Shown here piece by piece: positions 1 to 10,971 of a stretch of DNA of 64,000 bases. The stretch comes from CAWHXG01 sp963833235. GTDB taxonomy: Bacteria; Pseudomonadota; Alphaproteobacteria; Rhodobacterales; Rhodobacteraceae. The notes beneath the pieces were generated by a model, which did no database searches, was not told the origin of the DNA, and saw only the letters and a program-made list of their open reading frames with translations. The first letter of the stretch is position 1, and each line of letters begins with the position of its first letter. A program made the position numbers and the translations under genes. Where the stretch lies: the NCBI GenBank assembly GCA_963833235.1, contig CAWHXG010000003.1, positions 276,711-340,710 of the forward strand, given 5' to 3'.

Positions 1-54
1 GGGTATATGGACGATGTCTGGAACGCAGACGCCGCAGAACGGTTGATTGCCTGA
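1..54 (+). CDS. glgP: C-terminal tail of probable glycogen phosphorylase (partial)
   Basis: An open frame enters from the left edge and stops at 52-54 after 17 codons (GYMDDVWNADAAERLIA). The YxxDVWN pattern resembles the extreme C-terminus of bacterial glycogen/maltodextrin phosphorylases (YxxxIWxxxP-like), and glgP commonly sits directly before glgB in this type of glycogen operon. Too little protein is visible for certainty. The identification rests mainly on context, and the frame could belong to another glg gene. Confidence 0.4.
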   Translation, partial: GYMDDVWNADAAERLIA

Positions 55-67
55 CCGACGGCGCGAG

Positions 68-88
68 GCGCGGTTGAACTGACCGCGC
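68..88 (+). other. Intercistronic stem-loop upstream of glgB
   Basis: GCGCGGT (68-74) is followed by a 7-nt loop and its exact complement ACCGCGC (82-88). The perfect 7-bp GC hairpin lies in the 53-bp gap between the upstream stop codon and the glgB start. No T-tract follows, so it is more likely an mRNA-stabilising or processing element than an intrinsic terminator. Confidence 0.4.
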
Positions 89-107
89 AATGCCGTAGCG
101 TGAGGCC

Positions 108-2351
108 ATGACAGAAGCACATTCCCGTTCCAACGACGCCGCGACCGCAACGGTCGCAGGCGTCGATCCCGCCCTTGCCCATGCGGTCGTCGCCGGCCGA
201 TGCGCCGATCCCTTCGCCATCCTCGGCCTTCACCAGCGCGGCAGCCGGCAGACCGTCACCGCCTTCGCCCCGGGCGCCGCGAGGCTGGCCGCCGTGATGG
301 GCGGCAAGACGCACCCCCTCGCCCCGGTCGATGGCGCCGAGGGCCTCTTCTCGGCCGCCGTCCCCGGCACTGGCGCGTACACGCTCGAAGCGCACGGGGG
401 GGATGGGCAGAGCTGGTCCTACGACGATCCCTACCGCTTCGGGCCCGTGATGGGCGAGCTCGACGAGTATCTGCTGGGCGAAGGAACCCACAAGCGTCTG
501 TGGCAGGTGATGGGCGCCCATGTCCGCCAGCACGAGGGCGCTCACGGTACCCATTTCGCCGTCTGGGCGCCGAACGCCCTGCGGGTTTCTGTGGTGGGCG
601 GCTTCAACCTCTGGGACGGGCGCCGCCATGTGATGCGCCGCCGCGGGGCCACCGGGGTGTGGGAGATCTTCCTGCCCGGGATCGGCGACGGCACGGTCTA
701 CAAGTACGAAATCGCCGGGCCGGACGGCACGGTCCAGCCGCTCAAGGCCGACCCCTGCGGCTTCGGCTCGCAGCATCCGCCGGCCAATTCCAGCATCGTG
801 CGCGACATCGCCGGATATGGCTGGCACGACGGCGAGTGGATGGAAACCCGGGCTGGCGCCAATGCCCGGACCGCGCCAATCTCGATCTACGAGGTGCATC
901 TGGGCTCCTGGCGCCGCCGCAAGGACGACGGCAACCGACCGCTCAGCTACAAGGAAGATGCCAAGGAGCTCGTCGCCTATGCCACCGACATGGGCTTCAC
1001 CCACCTGGAGTTGCTGCCGGTCAGCGAATTTCCCTTCGACGGGTCCTGGGGCTACCAGCCCGTGGGCCTCTTCGCACCCACCATCCGCTTCGGCCCTCCC
1101 CACGAATTCCGCGACCTTGTGGATGCCGCGCACCAGGCCGGCCTCGGCATCATCCTAGACTGGGTGCCGGGGCATTTCCCGACCGACCCCCACGGTCTGG
1201 GCCGCTTCGACGGCACCCCGCTCTACGAGCACGCCGACCCCCGCGAGGGCTTCCATCAGGACTGGAACACCCTGATCTACAATTACGGCCGGACGGAGGT
1301 GGCGAACTACCTGACAGCCAACGCACTCTACTGGCTCGAGGAATTTCATATCGATGGGCTGCGCGTGGATGCGGTCGCCTCCATGCTCTACCGCGACTAC
1401 TCCCGGAAGGCCGGCGAATGGGTCCCCAACAAGGACGGCGGCCGCGAGAATTACGAGGCCATCGACATGCTGCGCCGCATGAACGTCGTCACCTATGGCG
1501 AGGTCGACGGCATCATGACGATCGCCGAGGAAAGCACCTCCTTCCCCAGCGTGTCGCGGCCCGTGGATGCCGGTGGTCTCGGCTTCGGCTACAAGTGGAA
1601 CATGGGCTGGATGAACGACACGCTCGACTACATGCAGAAGGACCCCCTGTACCGGCGCCACCACCACCATCAGATGACCTTCGGCCTTCATTACGCGTTC
1701 AGCGAGAATTTCGTTCTGCCGATCAGCCACGACGAGGTCGTGCACGGCAAGGGCCCGATGATCGACAAGATGCCCGGCAGCCGCGACGAGAAATTCGCCA
1801 ACCTGCGCGCCTACTACGCCTTCATGTGGGGGCATCCGGGCAAGAAGCTGCTCTTCATGGGCTGCGAGTTCGCCCAGTCGATCGAATGGAACCACGATAA
1901 GGAGCTGTCCTGGCACGAGGCGGACACACCCCAGAATGGCGGCGTTCAGCGGCTCGTGCGCGATCTCAATACGCTCTATCGCGGCACGCCGGCCCTGCAT
2001 GTCCGCGATGCGGAGCCCGAAGGGTTCCAGTGGATCGAGGCGAACGATGCCGATCGGTCGATCTATGGCTGGATCCGCCGTGGCTTCTCGGGCGATCCCG
2101 AGGTTGCCGTTTTCTGTAACTTCGCGGCCGTCGAGCAGCCCGATCTGCATGTCGGCCTGCCGCTGGCGGGGTATTGGCGCGAGGCGCTCAACACCGATGC
2201 AAGCCTCTATGGCGGCGGCAATCGCGGCAACATGGGCGGGGTCACGGCTACCGCCAGCGGGCATATGGGCCAGCCCGCCTCGGCCCACCTCACGCTGCCG
2301 CCGCTATCGACCGTCTTTCTGATCCATGACCCGGCAAAGACCGGTGGATGA
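108..2351 (+). CDS. glgB: 1,4-alpha-glucan branching enzyme GlgB
   Basis: This cytoplasmic enzyme makes the alpha-1,6 branches of glycogen by moving an alpha-1,4 oligoglucan to a 6-hydroxyl. The 747-residue product has N-terminal CBM48-type beta-sandwich modules (roughly 30-250), a GH13 barrel and a C-terminal all-beta domain. Visible catalytic elements are DGLRVDAV with nucleophile Asp421, AEES around 473-476 with the acid/base Glu, and SHDEVVHGKGPM with Asp542. The length is normal for the family. The ATG at 108 follows a GTGAGG-like ribosome site. It is first in the run glgB-glgC-glgA, with 24 bp to glgC. The reading frame is intact, unlike the downstream glgX, malQ and pgm. Confidence 0.97.
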   Translation: MTEAHSRSNDAATATVAGVDPALAHAVVAGRCADPFAILGLHQRGSRQTVTAFAPGAARLAAVMGGKTHPLAPVDGAEGLFSAAVPGTGAYTLEAHGGDGQSWSYDDPYRFGPVMGELDEYLLGEGTHKRLWQVMGAHVRQHEGAHGTHFAVWAPNALRVSVVGGFNLWDGRRHVMRRRGATGVWEIFLPGIGDGTVYKYEIAGPDGTVQPLKADPCGFGSQHPPANSSIVRDIAGYGWHDGEWMETRAGANARTAPISIYEVHLGSWRRRKDDGNRPLSYKEDAKELVAYATDMGFTHLELLPVSEFPFDGSWGYQPVGLFAPTIRFGPPHEFRDLVDAAHQAGLGIILDWVPGHFPTDPHGLGRFDGTPLYEHADPREGFHQDWNTLIYNYGRTEVANYLTANALYWLEEFHIDGLRVDAVASMLYRDYSRKAGEWVPNKDGGRENYEAIDMLRRMNVVTYGEVDGIMTIAEESTSFPSVSRPVDAGGLGFGYKWNMGWMNDTLDYMQKDPLYRRHHHHQMTFGLHYAFSENFVLPISHDEVVHGKGPMIDKMPGSRDEKFANLRAYYAFMWGHPGKKLLFMGCEFAQSIEWNHDKELSWHEADTPQNGGVQRLVRDLNTLYRGTPALHVRDAEPEGFQWIEANDADRSIYGWIRRGFSGDPEVAVFCNFAAVEQPDLHVGLPLAGYWREALNTDASLYGGGNRGNMGGVTATASGHMGQPASAHLTLPPLSTVFLIHDPAKTGG

Positions 2352-2375
2352 CGGCCACATCCTGAGGGGGACACC

Positions 2376-3641
2376 ATGACACCGAGCACGCAACGGCTTT
2401 CCAGCCGATCCATGGCGTTCGTTCTGGCCGGCGGGCGCGGCTCGCGCCTGAAGGAACTGACGGACCGGCGCGCCAAGCCGGCCGTCTATTTCGGCGGCAA
2501 GACCCGGATCATCGACTTCGCCCTCAGCAACGCGATGAATTCAGGCATCCGCAAGATGGCCATCGCCACGCAATACAAGGCGCACAGCCTGATCCGCCAC
2601 TGCCAGAACGGCTGGAACTTCTTCCGCGCCGAGCGAAACGAATACCTCGATATCCTGCCGGCCAGCCAGCGGGTAGACGAAAGTCGCTGGTATCGCGGCA
2701 CCGCCGATGCCGTCACCCAGAACATCGACATCGTCGACAGTTACGAGATCGATTACGTGGTCGTGCTGGCCGGAGACCACATCTACAAGATGGATTACGA
2801 GGCGATGCTCCAGCAGCACGCCGAAACCGGTGCCGACGTGACCGTGGGCTGCCTGACCGTTCCGCGGATGGAGGCAGTGGCCTTCGGGGTGATGGATACC
2901 GATGCTACGGGCCGCATCACCAGCTTTCTCGAGAAGCCGAAGGATCCCCCGGGCACGCCCGACGACCCCGAGATGGCACTGGCCTCCATGGGGATCTACG
3001 TCTTCTCCTGGCCGTTCCTGAGGGATCTCCTGCTACACGACGCAGAAGACGAGAATTCCAGCCACGATTTCGGCACGGACCTGATCCCGGACATCGTCAA
3101 GAACGGCAAGGCCGTCGCCCACCGCTTCACCGAAAGCTGCGTGAAGCATGACGAAAGCGCTCCGGCCTACTGGCGCGACGTCGGCACGGTCGATGCGTTC
3201 TGGAAGGCCAATCTCGACCTGACGGATTTCACGCCGGACCTTGACCTGTGGGACAAGAACTGGCCGATCTGGACGTATTCGCAGCACGTCCCGCCCGCCA
3301 AGTTCATCCATGACGAGGCGGACCGGCGCGGAATGGCCGTATCTTCGATGATCGCCGGGGGCTGCATCATCTCGGGCACCGAGGTGCGCAATTCGCTCCT
3401 GCACACGATGGTCCACACCAACTCCTATTCGGTCCTCGATCACGCGGTCGTACTGCCTTACGTTACGGTCGAGCGGCACGCCCGGCTGAAGAACGTCGTG
3501 ATCGACCGGGGGGTGACGATCCCCGAAGGGCTGGTCGTGGGCGAGGACCCCGAGGAGGACGGCAAGTGGTTCCGCGTCTCCGAGGGCGGCGTGACGCTGA
3601 TCACGCAGCAGATGCTGAACAAGCGGGCCGCCGCGCAATGA
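2376..3641 (+). CDS. glgC: Glucose-1-phosphate adenylyltransferase GlgC
   Basis: GlgC makes ADP-glucose from ATP and glucose 1-phosphate, the committed step of bacterial glycogen synthesis. The 421-residue protein opens with the nucleotidyltransferase signature LAGGRGSRLKELT (about 17-29), followed by KPAVYFGGK and IDFALSNAMNSG, the allosteric and substrate-binding elements. A C-terminal left-handed beta-helix follows, where hexapeptide-like repeats can be seen after residue 310. The ATG at 2376 is preceded by GAGGGGG at a good spacing. It lies 24 bp after glgB and 22 bp before glgA, so the three are almost certainly one transcript. No frameshift is seen. Confidence 0.97.
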   Translation: MTPSTQRLSSRSMAFVLAGGRGSRLKELTDRRAKPAVYFGGKTRIIDFALSNAMNSGIRKMAIATQYKAHSLIRHCQNGWNFFRAERNEYLDILPASQRVDESRWYRGTADAVTQNIDIVDSYEIDYVVVLAGDHIYKMDYEAMLQQHAETGADVTVGCLTVPRMEAVAFGVMDTDATGRITSFLEKPKDPPGTPDDPEMALASMGIYVFSWPFLRDLLLHDAEDENSSHDFGTDLIPDIVKNGKAVAHRFTESCVKHDESAPAYWRDVGTVDAFWKANLDLTDFTPDLDLWDKNWPIWTYSQHVPPAKFIHDEADRRGMAVSSMIAGGCIISGTEVRNSLLHTMVHTNSYSVLDHAVVLPYVTVERHARLKNVVIDRGVTIPEGLVVGEDPEEDGKWFRVSEGGVTLITQQMLNKRAAAQ

Positions 3642-3663
3642 TCGCGGCCCCGCCTTCGCTACG

Positions 3664-5100
3664 ATGACGAGGGTCCTTTCGGTTGCTTCGGAGTGCGCCC
3701 CGCTGGTCAAGACTGGCGGGCTGGCCGATGTGGTCGGCGCCCTGCCCGGCGCTATGAAGGGTGCGGGCGTCGAGATGCGCACGCTGCTGCCGGGCTACCG
3801 GGCGGTGATGGCGGCGCTCGAAGGCGGCCGCGAGATCTGGCGCGTTGCGGATCACTTCGGCGGCGCGGCCCGGGTGCTGGAGGGGCACGCGAGGGGCCTT
3901 CACCTCTACGTGCTCGACGCGCCGCATCTCTACGATCGCGGCGCCACCCTCTACCTCGGCCCCGATGGCCGCGACTGGCCGGACAACCCGCAGCGGTTCG
4001 CCGCCCTCTCCCTTGTCGCCGCCACCCTCGCCGCCGAGGGCGCGGCCGGCTGGCATCCCGACATCCTGCATCTGCACGACTGGCAGCCCGGCCTCGCGCC
4101 GATCTACCTCAGGCAGAGGCAGGCGGCCGGGCGCGTCGGAACGGTGCTGACAATCCACAACATCGCCTTCCAGGGCCTCGCGCCCCGAACGTTGCTGGAG
4201 GAGCTACGGCTGCCGGCAGCCGGATTCACGTCCGAAGGCTTCGAATACTGGGGTCAGATCGGCGCCCTAAAGGCCGGCCTCGTCGGCGCCGACCGGCTGA
4301 CCACCGTCAGCCCCACCTATGCCCGCGAGTTGATGACCCCGGAATTCGGCATGGGCCTCGATGGGGTACTGCGGGCGCGGGCCGGCGATCTTCACGGGGT
4401 TCTGAACGGCGTTGATCTGGTTGAATGGGACCCGCACGTCGATCCCGCCATCGCGCACCGCTACACCACGCCGAAAGGCAAGGCGCGCAACACCGCCGCC
4501 CTGCGCGAAGAGGCCGGCCTGCCGCAGGCCGAGGGGCCGCTTTGCGTGCTCGTCTCCCGCCTGACCGAACAGAAGGGGATCGACCTGCTGCTCGAGGCGC
4601 TCCCTGCGCTGCTGGCCGGGGGCGGCCAGCTCGCCATGCTCGGGTCCGGCAACCCCGAGCTCGAGAACGCCTTTCGCGACGTCGCCGCGCGTCAGCCCGG
4701 CGTCGCCGTCCGCATCGGCTACGACGAGGCCCTTGCCCACCGTCTGATCGCCGGCGGCGAGGCGATCCTCGTGCCATCGCGCTTCGAACCCTGTGGCCTT
4801 ACCCAACTCTACGGGCTGCGCTACGGCACCCTGCCGCTCGTGGCGCTCACCGGCGGGCTCGCCGACACGGTGATCCCCGCCAGCCCCGCGGGCCTTCGCG
4901 CCGGCGTGGCCACGGGGCTGCAGTTCCACCCCGTGAACGCGGCGTCGCTCGCCGATGCCCTGACCCGTCTTTGCGCCCTATATCGTCAGCCGGACGTTTG
5001 GACGCGCCTTCAGAAAAACGCCATGCGTCAACCCGTGGGCTGGGATGGATCCGCCGCGGACTATGCCGCCCTCTATCAGGAGCTTATCGACCAACCATGA
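3664..5100 (+). CDS. glgA: Glycogen synthase GlgA
   Basis: This GT5 glycosyltransferase elongates alpha-1,4-glucan using ADP-glucose from GlgC. The 478-residue length is typical. The N-terminal Rossmann half carries KTGGLADVVGALP with ADP-glucose-binding Lys16. The C-terminal half has LVSRLTEQKGID and the EPCGLTQLYGLRYGTLP segment characteristic of bacterial glycogen and starch synthases. The ATG at 3664 has only a weak ribosome site, consistent with translation following on from glgC 22 bp upstream. Its stop codon overlaps the glgX start as ATGA. Confidence 0.97.
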   Translation: MTRVLSVASECAPLVKTGGLADVVGALPGAMKGAGVEMRTLLPGYRAVMAALEGGREIWRVADHFGGAARVLEGHARGLHLYVLDAPHLYDRGATLYLGPDGRDWPDNPQRFAALSLVAATLAAEGAAGWHPDILHLHDWQPGLAPIYLRQRQAAGRVGTVLTIHNIAFQGLAPRTLLEELRLPAAGFTSEGFEYWGQIGALKAGLVGADRLTTVSPTYARELMTPEFGMGLDGVLRARAGDLHGVLNGVDLVEWDPHVDPAIAHRYTTPKGKARNTAALREEAGLPQAEGPLCVLVSRLTEQKGIDLLLEALPALLAGGGQLAMLGSGNPELENAFRDVAARQPGVAVRIGYDEALAHRLIAGGEAILVPSRFEPCGLTQLYGLRYGTLPLVALTGGLADTVIPASPAGLRAGVATGLQFHPVNAASLADALTRLCALYRQPDVWTRLQKNAMRQPVGWDGSAADYAALYQELIDQP

Positions 5101-7180
5101 TCGAACACCTCGTCGTGACCGCCGGGCGCCCGGCCCCCGTCGGAGCCACGTTCGATGGCGACGGCGTCAATTTCGCCGTCTTCTCGGAACATGCCACCCG
5201 GATGACCCTCTGTCTCTTCGACGAGAACGGGACGGAGGTGCGCAAGCTCGACCTGCCCGAACGCAACGGCGACGTGTGGCACGGCTACATCTCGGGCCTG
5301 CGCCCCGGCCAGCACTACGGCTACCGCACCCACGGCCCCTACCGCCCCGAAGAGGGGCACCGCTTCAATCCCAACAAGCTGCTGATCGACCCCTACGCCA
5401 AGCGGCTCACGGGCCATCCGCAATGGCACGATGCGCTGATGGGCTACACGGTCGGCGCCAAGCAGGCCGACCTGACCTACGACAAGCGCGACAGCGCCCC
5501 CTACATGCCGCGCAGCGTCGTCGTGGATACGGCCTTTTCCTGGGGCGGGGATGTGGGCCCGGCCACGCCGATCGACCGCAGCATCATCTACGAGGCGCAC
5601 GTGAAGGGCTTTACCGCCCGGCACCCCTCGGCCTCGCCGGCCGGCACGTTCCTCGGCCTTGCCTCCGAGCCGATGCTGGACCACCTGACCAGCCTCGGCA
5701 TCACCGCGATCGAGCTTCTGCCGGCGCAGGCCTTCCTGAACGACCGCTTCCTGATCGAGAAGGACCTGACGAACTACTGGGGCTACCAGACGCTGGGGTT
5801 CTTCGCGCCCGATCCGCGGTATCTCCAGGCCGCCGACATCGCCGAATTCCAGCAGATGGTCGCGCGCCTGCACACCGCCGGCATCGAGGTGCTGATGGAT
5901 GTGGTCTACAACCACACCTGCGAGGGCAACGAGATGGGGCCGACCCTGGGCTATCGCGGGCTCGACAACCTCAGCTACTACCGGCTTGCCGACGACCCGC
6001 GCCATTACCACAACGACACCGGCACCGGGAACACGGTCAACGTGGATCATCCGATGGTCCTGCGGATGGTCATGGATTCCCTGCGCTACTGGGTGGAGGT
6101 GATGCATGTGGACGGCTTCCGGTTCGATCTCTGCTCGACCCTCGGGCGCACGGATACCGGGTTCGACCGCGGCGCCGCCTTCTTCGACGCCATCCGTCAG
6201 GATCCGGTGCTGACCGGCGTGAAGTTGATCGCAGAGCCCTGGGACATCGGCCCGGGCGGCTACCAGCTCGGCGCCTTCCCGCCGCCATTTCTGGAGTGGA
6301 ACGACAAGTTCCGCGACGGCGTTCGCCGTTCTGGCGCGGCGATCGGGCCGCGCGCCCGACCTCGCCGACCGGCTCACCGGGTCCGCCCTGCAATTCGACC
6401 ATTCCGGCCGCCCTGCGACGAGTTCCGTGAACCTTCTCACCGCGCATGACGGGTTCACCCTGCACGACGTGGTCAGCTACAACCATCACCAGAACGAGGC
6501 GAACGGCGAAGACAACCGCGACGGCCATTCCGAGAACCACAGCCACAATTTCGGCGTCGAGGGCCCCACTGACGACCCCGAGATCCGCGCCGCCCGCGAC
6601 CTGCGCAGGTGCCATGATGGCGACGTTGCTCGTGGCCCAGGGCACGCCGATGATCCTTGCCGGAGACGAGCTGGGCAATACCCAGAACGGCAACAACAAC
6701 GCCTATTGCCAGGACAACGAGATCAGCTGGATCGACTGGGCCACCATGGACGAGGCGTTCATTGACTTCACCGCGGCGCTCGCCGGTTCCGCCAGAGCCC
6801 ATCCGGTGGTGCGGCAGAAACGCTTCCTGCACTCGCGCGAGCGCCGCATCGACGGGATGGAGGATCTGTTCTGGTGGCAGGCCGACGGCATCCGACGGAG
6901 CGGCGACTGGGAAGACCCGGAGCAGGCAGCTCTGCGGCGATCTGCGCGGCACCGCCGGCAATCCGCCGGGCTGCCGCATCACAGGCGCGATCTTCATGGT
7001 CTTCAATCGACCGGCGACGGCGCGGAGCTCGGCTGCCCGAGCCGCCGAGCGCCGCGCCTGGGTGCTCAGATCGACAGCGCCGGACCGGAGCGCGCACGGC
7101 GGTTCAAGGCGGCAAACGGCCGAGGTCGGCCCCGCAGTCCGTCGTCGTCTTCGTGCTCGAGGCCCGTGACACCGCTATGA
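5097..7180 (+). pseudogene. glgX: Glycogen debranching enzyme GlgX, frameshifted as read
   Basis: GlgX is an isoamylase-type debranching enzyme that hydrolyses alpha-1,6 links of phosphorylase-limit glycogen. Translation starts at ATG 5097, overlapping the glgA stop. The first ~410 codons are intact, with an N-terminal CBM48 domain, HGPYRPEEGHRFNPNKLLIDPYAK-type region, DVVYNHTCEGNE, nucleophile Asp344 in DGFRFD and Glu380 in AEPWDIG. The frame then breaks repeatedly: two single-base losses near 6330 and 6357, another shift near 6610, and more after 6890. The conserved protein continues in other frames (NLLTAHDGFTLHDVVSYN, AQGTPMILAGDELGN). A stop at 7178-7180 fits the family length (~695 codons). 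Conservation across frames suggests sequencing error rather than decay. Confidence 0.88.
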
Positions 7181-9152
7181 GTGCCGACGGACACTTCGGC
7201 TCGGACGGCCGGCGTCTTGTCCGCGCTATCGGACCAAATGCGGCAGCGTCGCGAGACCGGGCCCGAGACGATCCGCGCCTGCTCGGGGCGATGGGTGTCG
7301 CGCGGAACGGCGACCGAGGTGGCCGAGGCGCTGGCCGCGCACTCGCGGCGGAGAGACGCCGCGCACGCTCTGCCGCTGTGGATCATCGCGCAAGGCGGAC
7401 CAGCGCGTTCATTCTGGCCCTGCCGGCCCCGGCGCAGGAGGCGGATCGTCGAGGATGGGGACGCGCTGAGGGCGCAGCGCAGGGGGCTGGCCCTGCCGGC
7501 TCTGCCGTCGGATACTACACGCTGGAGACCTGATCGATGGGATGCGGCAGCAGACCCGCTGCTGATCCGTCCGCCCCTGCCGCGCTGCCCCTGCCGGAAC
7601 GCGGTGGGGCGTGACCCTGCCGCTCTACGGCCTGCGCACGGCGGCCGAAGGCGGTCTCGGGCTATCCCGATCTGACCCAGGAGTCGAGGAACTGGCGCAG
7701 CGGGCGCCGGCTTCGTCGGCATCAACCCCGTGCATGCAGGCTTTCCCGCCGATCCCGAGGCGCATCAGCCCCTATTCGCCCTCGCATCGCCGCCGGCTGA
7801 ACACCGCCCACGCGGCCATGCCGGGCGAGGCTTCGGCCCCAGGGACCGCGCTGATCGACTATCCCGCCGCCCTCGCCGCACGGCAGGCGGCGCAGCGCGA
7901 GGCCTTCGCCGCGGCCGAGGCGGGGGCGCCGACCCCGCGTTCGAGGCGTTCCTGTCCCGCGAGGGCACCGCACTCCAGCGCTTCGCCACCCATCAGGCCC
8001 TGTCAGAGAAGTTCGGCGCCTACTGGGTCGACTGGCCCACCAATTACCGCGACCCCGCCGGCGCGGCGGTCGCCGCCTTTGCCGAAGGCGCGGGCGCGGC
8101 CGCTTCGCTTTCACGCCTGGCTGCAATGGCAGGCCGAGGTGCAGCTGGCCGATGCGGCACGGGCCGGAAGCGCGGCCAGCATGGCGCTTGGCCTCTACCT
8201 CGACCTCGCCGTCGGCACCCATCCCTCCGGCGCCGAAACCTGGGACGGCGGCGACCTCTTCGCCCGCGGCGTCTCGCTTGGCGCGCCGCCGGATGCGTTC
8301 TCGGCAGAGGGGCAACGCTGGGGCCTCGCACCCTTCGACCCGCTGTCGCTGGCGCGCGCGGGCTTCCGACCCCTCGCCGAGACGCTGCGCAAGCAACTGC
8401 AATTCGCCCATGCCCTGCGGATCGACCACATCCTCGGCTTCGACCGCACGTTCTGGGTTCCCGACGAACCCGGCCTGCCCGGCGCCTACGTGGCGATGCC
8501 GCGCGACGCGATGCTGGCCGTCGTTCGGATCGAGGCGGCGCGCGCCGGGGCGGTGATCGTCGGCGAGGACCTGGGGAACATTCCCGAGGGCCTTCACGAG
8601 GTGCTGGATGCCTCCGGCGTGCTGAGCTGCCGGGTGGTGATGTTCGAGCAGGACGTGGAGGACGGCGGCGGCTTTCGCGCCGCGCCGGCCTACCCGCAGG
8701 CCGCGCTCGCCTCGTTCGGCACCCACGATCTGCCCACCTATGCCGGCTGGCGCCGCGGCAGCGAGATCGCGCTGCGCGAGGCCCTGGGCGACATCGATGC
8801 CGCCCGGGCCGATGCTGCCCGCACCGCCCGCCTGCGCGAGATCGGCGCCCTCGACGCCGCGATGCAGGGGTCCGCGGCAGGCCCCTCGCCAGGGCCGGTC
8901 GGAGCCGGCGCGGCCCCTGCCGCGCCACAGGAAGGCCCGGACCCCCTGCACGCCTTCCTCGCCTCCACGCCCTCCGCCCTCGTCGCCCTGCAGATCGAGG
9001 ATGTGCTCGGCCTCGTCGAACAGCCCAACCTGCCCGGAACCACCACCGAGCATCCCAACTGGCGCCGCCGCCTTCCCGTCGCCGCCGGCGCCCTCGCCAC
9101 CGACCCCCGCGTCGCCCGTGCGGCGCGTCTGATGTCCGACGCAGGACGATAG
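7177..9152 (+). pseudogene. malQ: 4-alpha-glucanotransferase (amylomaltase) MalQ, frameshifted as read
   Basis: MalQ is a GH77 enzyme that disproportionates maltodextrins released by GlgX and phosphorylase. The likely start is the ATG at 7177, overlapping the glgX stop. Up to ~8105 the coding sequence hops between all three frames. Recognisable pieces are PETIRA, VEDGDALRAQRRGLALPALP, VTLPLYGLRTAAEGGLG, SPYSPSHRRRLNT and FATHQALSEKFGAYWVDWP. From ~8105 to the stop at 9152 one frame is clean and contains HALRIDHILGFDRTFWVP with the nucleophile Asp, VGEDLGNIP with the acid/base Glu, and FGTHDLPT. The overall length (~659 codons) suits a proteobacterial MalQ. Many shifts in 900 bp argue for poor base quality. 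Confidence 0.85.
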
Positions 9153-9163
9153 GAGCCCCGCCC

Positions 9164-10800
9164 ATGGAACGCCTCACCGTCACCACCCGCCCCATCCCCG
9201 GCCAGAAGCCCGGCACCAGCGGCCTGCGCAAGAAGACCCGCACCTTCATGGGATCGCATTACCTGGAGAACTACATCCAGGCGACCTGGGCGGGGATCGG
9301 CGGCATCGAGGGCAAGACCCTGGTGGTGGGCGGCGACGGGCGGTACTTCAACGATCGCGCCATCCAGGTCATCCTTCGCATGGCCGCCGCAGGTGGGGCG
9401 GCGCGGATCATCGTCGGTCAGGGCGGCCTTCTCAGCACGCCCGCCGCCTCGAACCTGATCCGCCAGCGCCGCGCCGATGGCGGCCTCATCCTCTCGGCCA
9501 GCCACAACCCCGGCGGCATCGACGAGGATTTCGGCGTCAAGTACAACACCGCCAATGGCGGCCCGGCGCCCGAAAGCGTCACCGATCCGCCATTCACGCC
9601 GCCAGCCAGTCGCTGACCAGCTACGAGATCATCGAGACCGGCGATGTCGATCTGGGCAGCCTCGGCACGTCCGATCTGGGCGAGCATGGAGGTCGAGGTC
9701 GTCGACCCTGTCCAGGACTACGCCAAGCTGATGGAGAAGCTCTTCGATTTCGACGCCATCGGCGCGATGTTCGCGAGCGGCTTCACCATGCGCTTCGATG
9801 CGATGCACGCCGTCACCGGCCCCTATGCGACCGCGCTCCTCGAAGAGCGTCTTGGCGCTGCCCCCGGCACGGTCGTCAACGGCACGCCGAAGCCCGATTT
9901 CGGCGGCGGTCATCCGGACCCGAACCCGATCTGGGCCAAGGACCTGCTCGACCACATGACCGGCGAAGGCGCCCCAGATTTCGGCGCGGCGTCGGACGGC
10001 GACGGCGATCGCAACATGATCGTCGGGCGCGGCGCCTATGTCGACCCGTCCGACAGCCTCGCGGTGCTGGCCGCCAACGCCCATCTCGCCCCGGCCTACG
10101 AGGGCGGGCTGAAGGGCGTCGCCCGATCCATGCCGACATCCCGCGCGCTCGATCGCGTGGCCGAGGCGCGCGGGCTGGCCATGCTACGAGACGCCGACGG
10201 GCTGGAAGTTCTTCGGCAACCTGCTGGACGACGGGCGCATCACGCTGTGCGGCGAGGAAAGTGCCGGTACCGGCTCAGACCACGTCCGCGAGAAGGATGG
10301 GCTCTGGGCGGTCCTGCTCTGGCTCAACATTCTGGCCGCCACGGGCAAGTCCGCCACCGATCTGGTCGCCGCCCATTGGGCGGAGCTTCGGGCGCAACTA
10401 CTATTCCCGCCACGACTACGAGAACGTCGCGGCCGAGGCCGCCCATGCGGTGATGGACGACGTGCGCGGCCGCCTTGCCGACCTGCCGGGCCAGACCTAT
10501 GCCGGGCGCACGGTGACCGGCGCCGACGAATTTTCCTACGACGATCCGGTCGACGGCTCCGTCGCCGCCGCCCAGGGCCTGCGGATCGAGTTGAACGACG
10601 GCGGCCGGATCGTCTTGCGCCTGTCGGGCACAGGCACCGAGGGCGCGACACTGCGCGTCTACCTCGAAGACGTGGAGACCGACCCGGCCCGCTTCGACCG
10701 CGACCCCCAGGAGGCTCTGGAAAGCGTGATCGCCGCCGCCGAAGAGCTCGCGCAGATCCGCGCCCGCACCGGCCGCGACGGCCCGGACGTGCGCGCCTGA
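9164..10800 (+). pseudogene. pgm: Alpha-D-glucose-specific phosphoglucomutase, frameshifted as read
   Basis: This enzyme interconverts glucose 1-phosphate and glucose 6-phosphate, linking glycogen to central metabolism. The ATG at 9164 follows AGGAGCC. The N-terminus reads cleanly to about 9590, including the phosphoserine loop SASHNPGG and the sugar-loop region GVKYNTANGGPAPE. Shifts occur near 9590-9685, near 10180 and near 10387. Between them the conserved metal-binding DGDGDRNMIVG and CGEESAGTGSDHVREKDGLWAVLLWL appear, and the tail RLSGTGTEGATLRVYLE runs to the stop at 10800. The total (~546 codons) matches the family. It lies 11 bp after malQ, so same operon. Confidence 0.88.
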
Positions 10801-10971
10801 CGCATCCGCCCGGCATTTCGTGACACAGCCGCCCGGTTCGTCCCGCGACGCATGAAGGGGGGGCGGCGGAATTCTGGCCAATCCCCGCCGCCTCTGCTTA
10901 AAGGCGCCGAGCACACGCCAGCACCGGCCCGAACGCCCCGCCCAGAGGGCAAGCTCCGGAAGGATCCACCC

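Noticed and set aside
5076..6458. A 460-codon antisense open frame across glgX
   Set aside because: Shadow frame; the plus strand encodes conserved GlgX motifs over the same interval.
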